Source: Bryobacteraceae bacterium (GTDB lineage Bacteria > Acidobacteriota > Terriglobia > Bryobacterales > Bryobacteraceae). From it: DNA of 33,334 bases. Numbering within the stretch: position 1 is the first letter of the stretch; each line of letters opens with the position of its first letter. Made by a program: the position numbers and the translations under genes. Under the pieces are notes generated by a model. It did not search any database and was not told the origin of the DNA. It saw only the letters and a program-made list of their open reading frames with translations. The stretch lies in NCBI GenBank assembly GCA_025980665.1, contig JAICXC010000054.1:1-33334 (forward strand). The letters are read 5' to 3'. Positions 1 to 7,860 of the stretch are shown in pieces.

Positions 1-192
1 GCCGCCGGTGCTATTTCTTTCGGCAACTTCCAACGGTTCTCCAATCATGCCAGCCTGGCGCGTACGGAAGCCACGGGACGCGAAGAATTTATGGCGCTGG
101 GCGGGATGTTTATCAGCGTGGTTTTAAGTCTTGGAATCGTCTGGCTAGGCATTCCGCTCATTATCATTAACCTTTGCACGAGGGCGAGATGA
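1..192 (+). CDS. C-terminal end of a small membrane protein, 5' end outside window
   Basis: An open frame enters from the left edge and ends at TGA 190-192. The visible 63 residues have a polar stretch followed by one long hydrophobic helix (from about MALGGMFISVV to PLIIINL) and a short basic tail CTRAR, so the C-terminus is probably cytoplasmic. The ATG of the next gene overlaps the stop (ATGA, 189-192), which indicates translational coupling. Small one-helix or two-helix membrane proteins of this type occur in cytochrome oxidase clusters, and the neighbours downstream are respiratory. That role is inferred from context. I do not recognise a named family. Confidence 0.6.
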   Translation, partial: AAGAISFGNFQRFSNHASLARTEATGREEFMALGGMFISVVLSLGIVWLGIPLIIINLCTRAR

Positions 193-578
193 CTGGCCGA
201 CCTCATATGGTCTTACTTTTTATTGCGGGCGGCATCCTGTCTCTGCTGGCGGGCTGCACGGGAGGGAGATCTCTCGAGGCTTATCCCACCGCCACCGGCG
301 GCGACGCCCGTCGAGGCAAAACGGCTATCGAGCAATATCGCTGCGGCGCTTGTCACGAAATCCCCGGGATTCCCGGGGCCCGCGGGCTGGTGGGGCCGTC
401 GCTGGCGCAATTCGCCGACCGGAGCTTTGTGGGCGGTGAAGTCCCGAATATTCCGGAGAATCTCGTGAAATGGATTATGTCGCCGCAGTCCATCGAACCG
501 GCTACGGCGATGCCCGCTCTGGGAGTCAACGAACAACAGGCGCGTGATACCGCGGCCTATCTTTATACGTTGCGATAA
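189..578 (+). CDS. Lipoprotein class I cytochrome c (monoheme)
   Basis: 129 residues. The start is the ATG at 189 overlapping the upstream stop, preceded by GAGGG; a TTG at 174 in frame is less likely. The N-terminus is a lipoprotein signal with lipobox LLAGC (Cys23), so the protein should be anchored on the outer face of the cytoplasmic membrane. Heme-binding CGACH is at residues 52-56 and the probable axial Met lies in TAMPALG. Length and layout fit a small class I cytochrome c. It lies 11 bases upstream of the PQQ dehydrogenase and is a natural electron acceptor for it or a donor to the oxidase. The heme protein call is firm; the partner is inferred. Confidence 0.88.
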   Translation: MTGRPHMVLLFIAGGILSLLAGCTGGRSLEAYPTATGGDARRGKTAIEQYRCGACHEIPGIPGARGLVGPSLAQFADRSFVGGEVPNIPENLVKWIMSPQSIEPATAMPALGVNEQQARDTAAYLYTLR

Positions 579-589
579 GAGGAGAGCTT

Positions 590-2434
590 ATGAAGCAGAA
601 TCGAATCGGGCAAATATTCCTTTTAGCCGCCTCCCTCGGCGCTCTCCTTACGACGAGTTGTACGACTAAAGTTGCCGCCGCGGACACGAATAACAACTAT
701 GACGTCCCGGGAATGAAACCGGGCATCCATTTGGTCAGTCCCCTTCCCGCCGGAGACTGGACTCTGGCGACAGGCGACTACGCCAACACCCGTTTCAGCC
801 CATTGAACAAGATCAACACCGAAAACGTGAAAAATCTCCACCTGATCGCAAGCCACAACGACGGCATTCCGCACGGGTTTGAGGGAGGACCGCTGTTTGT
901 CAACAATACCTTATACATGATCGAGCCATTCCCCAATGATCTTGTCGCATTCGGCTTTGACAAGGTGGGGATATCGAAAAAGTGGTTTTATTCGCCGAAT
1001 CCCAGTAACCGGGCTGTAGGCATAGCTTGCTGCGATGTAGTGAACCGCGGCGGCACTTATGCTGGCGGAAAGATCGTTTACAACATCCTGGACGACTACA
1101 CCGTCGCGGTGGACGCGAATACCGGAAGGGAGATTTGGAGGACCAAGGTGGGCGACCCCAATTTGGGCGAGACCGAAACAATGGCCCCTCAGATCGTCAA
1201 GAACATCGTGTTCGTAGGTATAAGCGGTGGTGAATTAGGGGTGCGGGGGAGGCTGACCGCGCTCGATCTGCAAAGCGGGAAGATACTCTGGCGCGCCTAC
1301 AACACCGGTCCCGATAGCGACTGCCTCATCGGCCCCGATTTCAAGCCCTTTTACAAGAAAGATCAGGGTCAAAATCTCGGTGTTTCTACCTGGGGTCCGG
1401 ACCAGTGGAAACGAGGCGGCGCCCCGGTATGGGGATGGATTTCCTATGATCCCGGCCTCAACCTGATCTATTACGGCACTGGTAACACTGGACCATGGGA
1501 CGAAGATGAGCGCCCCGGTGACAATAAGTGGGCCATTACCATTTGGGCCCGCGATGCCACCACCGGGCAGGCGAAGTGGGCCTGGCAGGCCTTGCCTCAC
1601 GCTGGGTGGGACTACGACCAGGTCGCTGAAAACGTTCTTTTCGACATGGAATGGCAGGGCCGAATGCGCAAGGTCCTGATCAACACCGGAAAAGCCGGCT
1701 ATGCCGTCCTTATGGACCGTGAAACCGGCGAACTTCTCTCCGCTGAGCCTTTCCAGCCGGTCACCTGGTCTACCGGCTACGACCTCAAAACGGGCCTGCC
1801 AAATATGGTTGCAAACCTGGAGACTCACAGGGGCAAAATGATAACCGGCATCTGTCCTTCAAACGTGGGAGCTAAGAATTACGAGCCTGATGCCTTCTCG
1901 CCGCGGACCGGCCTCCTTTACATTCCGGCGCGCAATATCTGCATGGATAAAGAGGATACGCCAGTCAACTACATCGCCGGAACACCCTACGTCGGCGCCA
2001 AGGTTCTCAATATAAAAGGCCCCGGGGGCTATCAGGGAGAGCTGGTTGCCTGGGACGTGGCCCATGCCAAAAAACTCTGGGGTATTAAGGAAGCCGATCT
2101 GGGCCTCAACAGCGGCGTGCTTGCCACTGCCGGAGACATAGTATTTTACGGCACCATGGACAACTACTTTCGAGCGGTGGATGCGCGCGACGGAAAGCTG
2201 CTCTGGGAAACCAAACTCGGGTCCGGCCTGGTGTCCGACCCCATGACCTTCCTGGGTCCCGATGGCAAACAATACATTGCCGTCTATGCCGGAATTGGCG
2301 GGGCGCTGGGATCGGTCGCTTTCAAGAGCATCTCGGAACAGGACCCTTATGCCGCTCTTGGCGCTGCCGCCGCTGAAGCGAATATCAAGAACAAGACGGG
2401 ACCGGGGGGCGCGCTGTATGTCTTCGGTTACTAG
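590..2434 (+). CDS. PQQ-dependent alcohol dehydrogenase, methanol/ethanol family, with lanthanide-type Asp
   Basis: 614 residues, the usual size for a quinoprotein alcohol dehydrogenase with an eight-bladed propeller. A signal peptide with a lipobox-like TTSC (Cys24) begins the protein, so it acts in the periplasm. Vicinal cysteines Cys147-Cys148 (in ACCDVV) match the disulfide that packs on PQQ. The active-site segment HAGWDYDQV holds the catalytic Asp341 and, two residues on, Asp343. In the known family an Asp at this +2 position coordinates a lanthanide (XoxF and ExaF types), while calcium enzymes have Ala, Ser or Thr. Repeated propeller motifs such as TGREIWRTKVGD and ATTGQAKWAWQ are visible. 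It sits between two cytochrome c genes that could accept its electrons. The substrate cannot be read from sequence. Confidence 0.9.
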   Translation: MKQNRIGQIFLLAASLGALLTTSCTTKVAAADTNNNYDVPGMKPGIHLVSPLPAGDWTLATGDYANTRFSPLNKINTENVKNLHLIASHNDGIPHGFEGGPLFVNNTLYMIEPFPNDLVAFGFDKVGISKKWFYSPNPSNRAVGIACCDVVNRGGTYAGGKIVYNILDDYTVAVDANTGREIWRTKVGDPNLGETETMAPQIVKNIVFVGISGGELGVRGRLTALDLQSGKILWRAYNTGPDSDCLIGPDFKPFYKKDQGQNLGVSTWGPDQWKRGGAPVWGWISYDPGLNLIYYGTGNTGPWDEDERPGDNKWAITIWARDATTGQAKWAWQALPHAGWDYDQVAENVLFDMEWQGRMRKVLINTGKAGYAVLMDRETGELLSAEPFQPVTWSTGYDLKTGLPNMVANLETHRGKMITGICPSNVGAKNYEPDAFSPRTGLLYIPARNICMDKEDTPVNYIAGTPYVGAKVLNIKGPGGYQGELVAWDVAHAKKLWGIKEADLGLNSGVLATAGDIVFYGTMDNYFRAVDARDGKLLWETKLGSGLVSDPMTFLGPDGKQYIAVYAGIGGALGSVAFKSISEQDPYAALGAAAAEANIKNKTGPGGALYVFGY

Positions 2435-2951
2435 TCCTCTGGTCGCCTTTGCAACGGCATTGGCGCTCAGTCTCATGGGATGCGACCAGCAGCCGCTTGA
2501 GGTCGCGCCCGCGGGAGCTGCCTCCGCTACCGAAACCGCGGTGGGACCCATACCCGGCAGCGGCCAGCCGCTTCCTGTCAGATCCAACCCGTACGCCGGC
2601 AATCCGACCGCCGCCAACGAAGGCTACCAGTTCTTCAGTTGGTACAACTGCTCCGGCTGTCACGGCGTACATGGCGGAGGTGGAATGGGACCGAGCTTGC
2701 GCGACCCGGTTTGGATCTACGGCGGCTCGCCCGATCAGGTCTTCGCGTCCATCTCCGAGGGACGCTCCAACGGAATGCCGTCGTGGGGAACGAAGATCCC
2801 GGAGCAGCAAATTTGGAAGATCGTCGCCTATATCAAGACCATAAATACCCCCTCCGAGATCGATCCTCCCACCATGCCTCTCGCTACACAGCAAGCGCAC
2901 GAGGCGAGCGGTAATCCACCTGCATCACCGCCGCCAGCGCCACAACCATGA
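2418..2951 (+). CDS. Lipoprotein cytochrome c (monoheme)
   Basis: 177 residues. The chosen ATG at 2418 lies 17 bases inside the end of the PQQ dehydrogenase gene. It gives a clean lipoprotein signal with lipobox SLMGC (Cys22); in-frame sequence further upstream is only the shadow of the dehydrogenase. CSGCH is at residues 78-82, followed by GGGGMGPSLRDP and an axial Met in NGMPSWG. The C-terminus is a Pro/Ala-rich tail. The overlap with the dehydrogenase gene, and the coxB start overlapping its own stop, argue for cotranscription. It is most likely the dedicated cytochrome between the dehydrogenase and the oxidase, which is an inference from gene order. Confidence 0.87.
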   Translation: MSSVTSPLVAFATALALSLMGCDQQPLEVAPAGAASATETAVGPIPGSGQPLPVRSNPYAGNPTAANEGYQFFSWYNCSGCHGVHGGGGMGPSLRDPVWIYGGSPDQVFASISEGRSNGMPSWGTKIPEQQIWKIVAYIKTINTPSEIDPPTMPLATQQAHEASGNPPASPPPAPQP

Positions 2952-4009
2952 GGCCAACCACCGTGAGGTCAAGCATGAAGTCGCGCGCCGCGTTACTCTC
3001 AACCGTCCTGGCCTTCTTGCTACTCGCTGGATGCGAGCGCCGGCAAGACATGCTCTATACCGACGGCCCCGGCGCGGGGAGCATCGCGTGGCTCTCCTGG
3101 TTCGTATTCATCCTCTTCTGTGTGGTGACCATCGTCATGTGGGTTTTGATTTTAGGGGGCATTCTACGGCGGCGCGGCTCCTTCGACACTCACGAGCCGT
3201 TTGATGTTGGCGGCGGACAAGGCTGGCTCGCAATCGGAGGTTTTGCGATTCCGGTTGTCATCCTCTTCGTGTCGTTCATCTTGAGTTTGCGTGGCATGGC
3301 CGAATTTCCCATGCATGAGGACCATGAGGGTCATAACGGCTCCAGCAGCGTGGCCCCGGACATCCGCGTTATAGGACACCAATGGTGGTGGGAAGTGCAA
3401 TATATCGGAGGGCCCGTCGATCAGCGGTTCACGACGGCCAATGAGATACACGTTCCAGTAGGACGTCCGGTAAACATCGCCCTGGAGACGGCGGATGTTC
3501 TTCATTCCTTCTGGGTTCCTAAGCTTCAGGGCAAAGTGGACATGGTCCCCGGCTATGTCAACAATCTTCGCCTTGAGGCGGCTCAGGAGGGCGTCTACCG
3601 CGGTCAGTGCTCGCAATACTGCGGTGCGCAACACGCGAACATGGCGGTTATCGTCGTCGCCCAGCAACCCAAAGATTACGAAGCCTGGCGAGCTCACATG
3701 GTCCAGCCCGCATCGCAGCCTTCCACTCCGCAGGAAATCCAGGGGCAGGAAGTTTTTCTGTCGGCGCCATGCGCGAATTGCCACGCCGTGCGAGGTACTG
3801 GGGCCGGAGGCATCGTCGCGCCGGATCTGACCCACATAGCAAGCCGGCAAGGTCTCGCCGCGAATATGTTCCCAAACGATGACGCGGATCTCGAAGCCTG
3901 GGTGACGCACGCTCAATCGCTCAAGCCTGAGGTTGCCATGCCGAACATCACCCAGTTCGACGGCGTAGAACTGCGGGCGCTGGTCGCATACCTGAGACAG
4001 TTGAAATGA
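2948..4009 (+). CDS. coxB: Cytochrome c oxidase subunit II with fused cytochrome c domain
   Basis: 353 residues from the ATG at 2948, which overlaps the upstream stop (ATGA); an internal ATG at 2975 is an alternative. A lipoprotein signal (LLAGC, Cys29) is followed by two membrane helices and the conserved aromatic stretch HQWWWEV. The cupredoxin domain ends with CuA ligands CSQYCGAQHANM: Cys221, Cys225, His229 and Met232, with Glu and His ligands earlier. A C-terminal cytochrome c domain carries CANCH at 275-279 and an axial Met in VAMPNIT. This is the caa3-type architecture, where the fused heme passes electrons to CuA. No subunit I gene follows; the next genes belong to a bc complex, so subunit I is probably upstream of the window. 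Confidence 0.93.
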   Translation: MRPTTVRSSMKSRAALLSTVLAFLLLAGCERRQDMLYTDGPGAGSIAWLSWFVFILFCVVTIVMWVLILGGILRRRGSFDTHEPFDVGGGQGWLAIGGFAIPVVILFVSFILSLRGMAEFPMHEDHEGHNGSSSVAPDIRVIGHQWWWEVQYIGGPVDQRFTTANEIHVPVGRPVNIALETADVLHSFWVPKLQGKVDMVPGYVNNLRLEAAQEGVYRGQCSQYCGAQHANMAVIVVAQQPKDYEAWRAHMVQPASQPSTPQEIQGQEVFLSAPCANCHAVRGTGAGGIVAPDLTHIASRQGLAANMFPNDDADLEAWVTHAQSLKPEVAMPNITQFDGVELRALVAYLRQLK

Positions 4010-4052
4010 AAGGCTCTAGTGCAAACACGGTGAACGCGGGGATGGGGGAGAG

Positions 4053-4871
4053 ATGCCGCGATTCGTTCTAGTAGAAGAGCGGTTGAAGAGCCGCCATTTT
4101 GACCAGGAGATCACGGTGCGCCGCGTGTGCGGGTATTTGAGTTTTAAACTCAGTCTGCACGCGACGTCCGTTCGCTCGATTCTTCGTGTTTTGCTCCTGG
4201 TTCCGTTCGCTTCCGGATTTGGCTTTGGTCACGACGCTGAAGCCGGGCCACCCCCGAATGGCCAGGCGATTTTTTTGCGAAATTGCGCCAAATGTCACGG
4301 TGAAAAGGGTGAGGGCATAAGCGCAGTGGTGACCATCGCCGGGCCAAATCTGCAGGCGGAGCACGATACCGGCAGTGCTATGACAGCAATGGAAACCGGC
4401 CCAAGCCACATGCCGAGCTTCGTGTACGTGCTCTCCGTTCCGGAGATGCGAGCTGCCGCCGATTACGTCGTTAACCAACTTGCGGTGATTTCTCTGACGG
4501 GAGGCGATCCAAGCGAAGGCGGAACGCTCTTCCGTGTTTATTGTGCAACATGCCACCAAACCTCCGCGCGTGGAGGAGCGCTGGCTTTTACCGGTATAAA
4601 CGCGCCAGCGCTCACCGGCAAATCTGCAGCCATCATTGCAGGAGCCGTTCGCTCGGGGCCAGGCCCCATGCCGGCGTTTCCGCCTTCTATTCTCACCGAT
4701 AAACAATTGAATTCGATTGTCGATTATGTGGAAGTTATTCAGCAACCACCGAGTCCCGGCGGAAGTCCACTCAATTGGTACGGCCCGGTAGCGGAAGGGT
4801 TCGCTGCGTGGGTGAGCGTGTTTGCCCTGGTCGTTATAACGGGGTGGATCGAGAGAGGGGGTAAGGGATGA
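4053..4871 (+). CDS. qcrC: Diheme cytochrome c subunit of the quinol:cytochrome c reductase (QcrC-like)
   Basis: 272 residues; the ATG is preceded by GGGGGAGAG. Two class I heme motifs are visible, NCAKCH (Cys78-His82) and YCATCH (Cys164-His168), each with a candidate axial Met (SHMPSF and GPMPAF). A single helix near the C-terminus (GFAAWVSVFALVVITGWI) would anchor the protein, with an additional hydrophobic stretch near residues 45-60 acting as signal or anchor. This domain order and the C-terminal anchor match actinobacterial QcrC. The next two genes are the Rieske protein and cytochrome b in the same order as actinobacterial qcrCAB. The following ATG overlaps its stop. The diheme domain would replace a soluble cytochrome by handing electrons straight to the oxidase. 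Confidence 0.85.
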   Translation: MPRFVLVEERLKSRHFDQEITVRRVCGYLSFKLSLHATSVRSILRVLLLVPFASGFGFGHDAEAGPPPNGQAIFLRNCAKCHGEKGEGISAVVTIAGPNLQAEHDTGSAMTAMETGPSHMPSFVYVLSVPEMRAAADYVVNQLAVISLTGGDPSEGGTLFRVYCATCHQTSARGGALAFTGINAPALTGKSAAIIAGAVRSGPGPMPAFPPSILTDKQLNSIVDYVEVIQQPPSPGGSPLNWYGPVAEGFAAWVSVFALVVITGWIERGGKG

Positions 4872-6040
4872 CCGAAAACGGGGAACAAAACAATGCTCCT
4901 CAGGAAAGCGAACCAGTTGCGGATCGAAATGAACGGAACCCCAAGCGAATTGGTCAACTTATCGTCCTGGTGGTGCTCGGTTGGGAGCTGTGCAAATTAG
5001 TTGCGCGAAGGGCGGTCGCAAAGGCGTTCGCCGGGGGCGCGGCGGTTTCTGGCGAGACTGCCGCCGAATATCCCGAGACTGCTGCTGAACGTCCCAAAAC
5101 TGCTGCTGACTGTCCCGAGACTGCCACTGAACATTTTGGGTCTGCTGAAAACACCGGACGAGCCGCGGATCGCAATCTGGATCCGCAACGCGATACTACA
5201 ACTCATCAGCAATGGGGAATGCTATTGGTCGTGTGCGCCTCAGCCATCGCGCTTGCGGGCGGGGTGGGATTTCTGTTGATTTACTGGACCGGCGGCAATA
5301 ACTTGCTCTTGGGAGTAACCCTGGCCGTTTCTTTTGGAGGGCTCGGTTCGGCACTGGTGCTCTACTCACACTGGCTGATGTCTCGCAAAGAGGCTACTGA
5401 GCCGCGGGAAGAAATGCCGTCGGGCACAGTTGAACGCGAGGACTTTGCGGAGAACTTTCAGGAGAGCGAAGAGGATATTCACCGCCGGAGCCTGCTGAAG
5501 TGGATTGCTGTGCCGACGGCGGGAATGATTGCAGCGATGGTGGTTTCGCTGTTCCGGTCCCTGGGAAGACCTCCCGATCCATCCTTGTTCAGCGCTGTCT
5601 GGACGCGGGGGCAACGCCTGATGACTTTGGACGGGAGGCCGGTTAACGTAAACGCTCTTGAGCTCGGAAGTACGACCATCGTTTTTCCCGAAGACAGCAT
5701 TGGGGATGAAAAAGCGCAGACCGTGGTGGTTCGCGTCAACGAGCAATTCCTCCAGCTTCCAAAGGAACGTGCGAATTGGGCGCCGATGGGGTATGTCGCG
5801 TACTCACGGGTGTGCACCCATGCTGGATGCGACGTTGGACTGTTTGAGAAGACAACGAATCTTCTGATGTGTCCGTGCCATCAGTCGACCTTCGATGTCC
5901 TCAAAGCTGCCCAACCAACCAGCGGCCCAGCGGCCAGGCCACTTCCGCAGTTGCCGCTCTATGCCGATGCCGATGGAAATTTGCGCGCGGGAGGAGGGTT
6001 CAGTGAACCGCCCGGCCCTGGATTTTGGGGGATGCCATGA
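4868..6040 (+). CDS. qcrA: Rieske iron-sulfur subunit with extra N-terminal helices (QcrA-like)
   Basis: 390 residues, start coupled to qcrC (ATGA). The Rieske cluster motifs are complete: CTHAGC (Cys316, His318, Cys321) and CPCHQS (Cys335, Cys337, His338). Two membrane helices at about residues 115-140 and 144-172 precede the standard anchoring helix at about 208-228. This multi-helix form is the actinobacterial QcrA type and not the one-helix mitochondrial type. A hydrophobic stretch near residues 27-45 may be another helix. Between it and the next helix lies a five-unit seven-residue repeat (residues 63-97), described separately. Electrons go from quinol to the 2Fe-2S cluster and on to the diheme QcrC. 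Confidence 0.92.
   Translation: MTENGEQNNAPQESEPVADRNERNPKRIGQLIVLVVLGWELCKLVARRAVAKAFAGGAAVSGETAAEYPETAAERPKTAADCPETATEHFGSAENTGRAADRNLDPQRDTTTHQQWGMLLVVCASAIALAGGVGFLLIYWTGGNNLLLGVTLAVSFGGLGSALVLYSHWLMSRKEATEPREEMPSGTVEREDFAENFQESEEDIHRRSLLKWIAVPTAGMIAAMVVSLFRSLGRPPDPSLFSAVWTRGQRLMTLDGRPVNVNALELGSTTIVFPEDSIGDEKAQTVVVRVNEQFLQLPKERANWAPMGYVAYSRVCTHAGCDVGLFEKTTNLLMCPCHQSTFDVLKAAQPTSGPAARPLPQLPLYADADGNLRAGGGFSEPPGPGFWGMP
5054..5158 (+). repeat. In-frame tandem repeat of 21 bases in the Rieske gene
   Basis: Five consecutive units of 21 bases starting at 5054, 5075, 5096, 5117 and 5138 encode the seven-residue pattern ETAAEYP, ETAAERP, KTAADCP, ETATEHF and GSAENTG. The first two units are nearly identical, the third and fourth diverge, and the fifth is degenerate. 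The stretch is polar and acidic and lies in the loop before the membrane helices of the Rieske protein, where family members normally carry variable sequence. The frame is kept throughout, so it is probably a length-variable linker. Confidence 0.85.
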
Positions 6041-7455
6041 GCGGTCGGCCGGGCGGGCATTTTGCCCAATGGCTGGACCGGCGCTTGCATCTGGCGAAGT
6101 TTGTCAAAAAGGCGATGAACCACGTATTCCCCGATCACTGGTCGTTCATGCTCGGGGAGGTTGCGCTTTATTCGTTTATCATTCTCGTGATCACAGGGAC
6201 ATTCCTCGCGATGTTCTACAACTCGAGTTCCGCGCAGGTGACTTATCACGGTTCATACCGCGCCCTGGATGGCGTGAAGATGTCGGCGGCTTACGAATCG
6301 GTAATGCACCTCAGCTTCGATGTGCCGGCAGGACTCCTGATTCGCCAGATGCATCATTGGGCGGCCTTGATATTTATAGCGGCAATTTTGGTGCATTTAG
6401 CTCGTATCTTCTTTACCGCGGCCTACCGGCGTCCGCGGGAAATCAACTGGCTGATTGGTGTGACGCTTCTGCTTTTCGCGTTTGGGAATGGCTTCTTCGG
6501 ATATTCCATTGCCGGCGACCTTCTTTCAGGAGCGGGGCTGCGAGTTGCTTACGCGATTCTGTTGTCCGTGCCGGTAGTTGGTCCGTGGCTCACATTTTTA
6601 TTCCTGGGCGGTACAGTGCCTGCATCGGTAACGCTACCCCGTTTCTACAGTTTCCATATTTTCCTGGTGCCCGCCGTGATTTCGATTCTCTTAGCATTTC
6701 ACCTGGGAATTATCTGGCGACAGTTTCACACGAACTATCCGGGACCACGGCGCACTGACGAGACGATTGTCGGTTCACGGCTGTGGCCATCGTATGCCGC
6801 CAAATCCCTCGGTCTATGTTTTTTTGTTTTTGCTCTCGTAGCGATGTTGGGGGGATTGGTGCAGATAGACCCAATCTGGGTTTATGGACCTTATGATCCT
6901 ATAGCCAGCACGCCCGGCGCTCAGCCGGATTGGTACTTTGGCTGGATCGAAGGAGCAATGCGGTTGTTCCCAGGCATCAATCTGCATCTTGGGCCTTACC
7001 TGATTCCGGAAGTCTTTTTCCCCGCTGTGTTGCTGCCCGCGCTGGTCTTTGCTGCGCTTTACGTTTACCCTTTTGTGGAAGAGTTTATTTGCTTCGACCG
7101 GGAATACCACAACGTATTGCGCCTTCCTTATCAGCAGCCAATCAACACCTCCATTGGATGTGGTTTTTTTGTTTTTTTGGCCGTGCTTTTCGTCGCGGGC
7201 GGCGATGATGTCATTGCCGTGGCTACTGGGGGTTCTGTGGTCACTATCCGGTTAATTCTCCGCCTCCTTGTCTTCGTCGCTCCGCCGGTTGCCGCTGTGC
7301 TGATCTATATGCTATGCGCAAGAGCGCGACGGAGGCATACTGCGTCGCATCCGCCTGCTCCGCCAGAAGATGTGGTCGTTCAAGAAGAGACGACCGACAG
7401 CAGTAATGAAGAGGTCCGCACTCACTGTGACTGGAAGGAGAAATGTGATTGGTAG
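6037..7455 (+). CDS. qcrB: Cytochrome b subunit of the quinol:cytochrome c reductase (QcrB-like)
   Basis: 472 residues from the ATG at 6037, which overlaps the Rieske stop and follows a GGGGGA Shine-Dalgarno; an upstream TTG at 6025 is less likely. Heme b ligands are visible as His106 or His107 with His120 in one helix, and His207 with His222 in another. The 15-residue spacing of the second pair is the cytochrome b6/QcrB type and not the 14 of mitochondrial cytochrome b. About nine hydrophobic helices can be counted, the last near the C-terminus (LLVFVAPPVAAVLIYML), followed by a short charged tail. The sequence around PGGHFAQWLDRRL to FPDHWSFMLGE matches the actinobacterial class. The tail is shorter than in actinobacteria. 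A cytochrome c gene overlaps its last codons. Confidence 0.93.
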   Translation: MSGRPGGHFAQWLDRRLHLAKFVKKAMNHVFPDHWSFMLGEVALYSFIILVITGTFLAMFYNSSSAQVTYHGSYRALDGVKMSAAYESVMHLSFDVPAGLLIRQMHHWAALIFIAAILVHLARIFFTAAYRRPREINWLIGVTLLLFAFGNGFFGYSIAGDLLSGAGLRVAYAILLSVPVVGPWLTFLFLGGTVPASVTLPRFYSFHIFLVPAVISILLAFHLGIIWRQFHTNYPGPRRTDETIVGSRLWPSYAAKSLGLCFFVFALVAMLGGLVQIDPIWVYGPYDPIASTPGAQPDWYFGWIEGAMRLFPGINLHLGPYLIPEVFFPAVLLPALVFAALYVYPFVEEFICFDREYHNVLRLPYQQPINTSIGCGFFVFLAVLFVAGGDDVIAVATGGSVVTIRLILRLLVFVAPPVAAVLIYMLCARARRRHTASHPPAPPEDVVVQEETTDSSNEEVRTHCDWKEKCDW

Positions 7456-7828
7456 GACAAAAGTGAGGCCCAGCACGCCTGAGGGCTTCCGTGCGATTGA
7501 CGGCCGGTTCTCATTTGCCGACCGCCCGCAGCATCCGGAGCCGCCACTCTTCGCTGCCGTTTATGAGGACGCACAGCTCTTTTTTAGGCAAGGATGTGAA
7601 AACTGTCACAGCACCGCGAGACAAGGCAGACACCTGCTCGATTTAACGACGACCGCGGATCGTCTTATGAGCGAGCAAATAACAGTGCAAATTCTGAACG
7701 GCGGCACAAATATGCCCGCCTTCGTAGCGATTCTCACGTCACGGGAAGTTGATCTTCTGTTGGAATCTTTGGAATCGCGAAACAGTAGCAAAATCATATT
7801 GGAGGCGCGGGAAACCGTGCGGAAGTGA
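7445..7828 (+). CDS. Small cytochrome c overlapping the end of qcrB, no signal peptide
   Basis: 127 residues from a GTG at 7445, chosen because AAGGAG sits at normal spacing upstream; in-frame ATGs at 7370 and 7406 lie deeper inside qcrB and have no good ribosome site. CENCH is at residues 51-55 and a likely axial Met is in GGTNMPAF. No start gives a recognisable signal peptide or membrane helix, although a c-type heme must be attached in the periplasm. The gene overlaps qcrB by 11 bases in the +1 frame. Either export uses something not visible here, or the domain is normally joined to cytochrome b as a b-c fusion and a frameshift separates them. Confidence 0.75.
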   Translation: MIGRTKVRPSTPEGFRAIDGRFSFADRPQHPEPPLFAAVYEDAQLFFRQGCENCHSTARQGRHLLDLTTTADRLMSEQITVQILNGGTNMPAFVAILTSREVDLLLESLESRNSSKIILEARETVRK

Positions 7829-7860
7829 ATGTAGAAATACATTGCTCCAGGGAGGAATCG

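Noticed and set aside
1859-2617. 252-codon - strand frame opposite the PQQ dehydrogenase and cytochrome c genes
   Set aside because: It is antisense to well-defined enzymes and has no domain.
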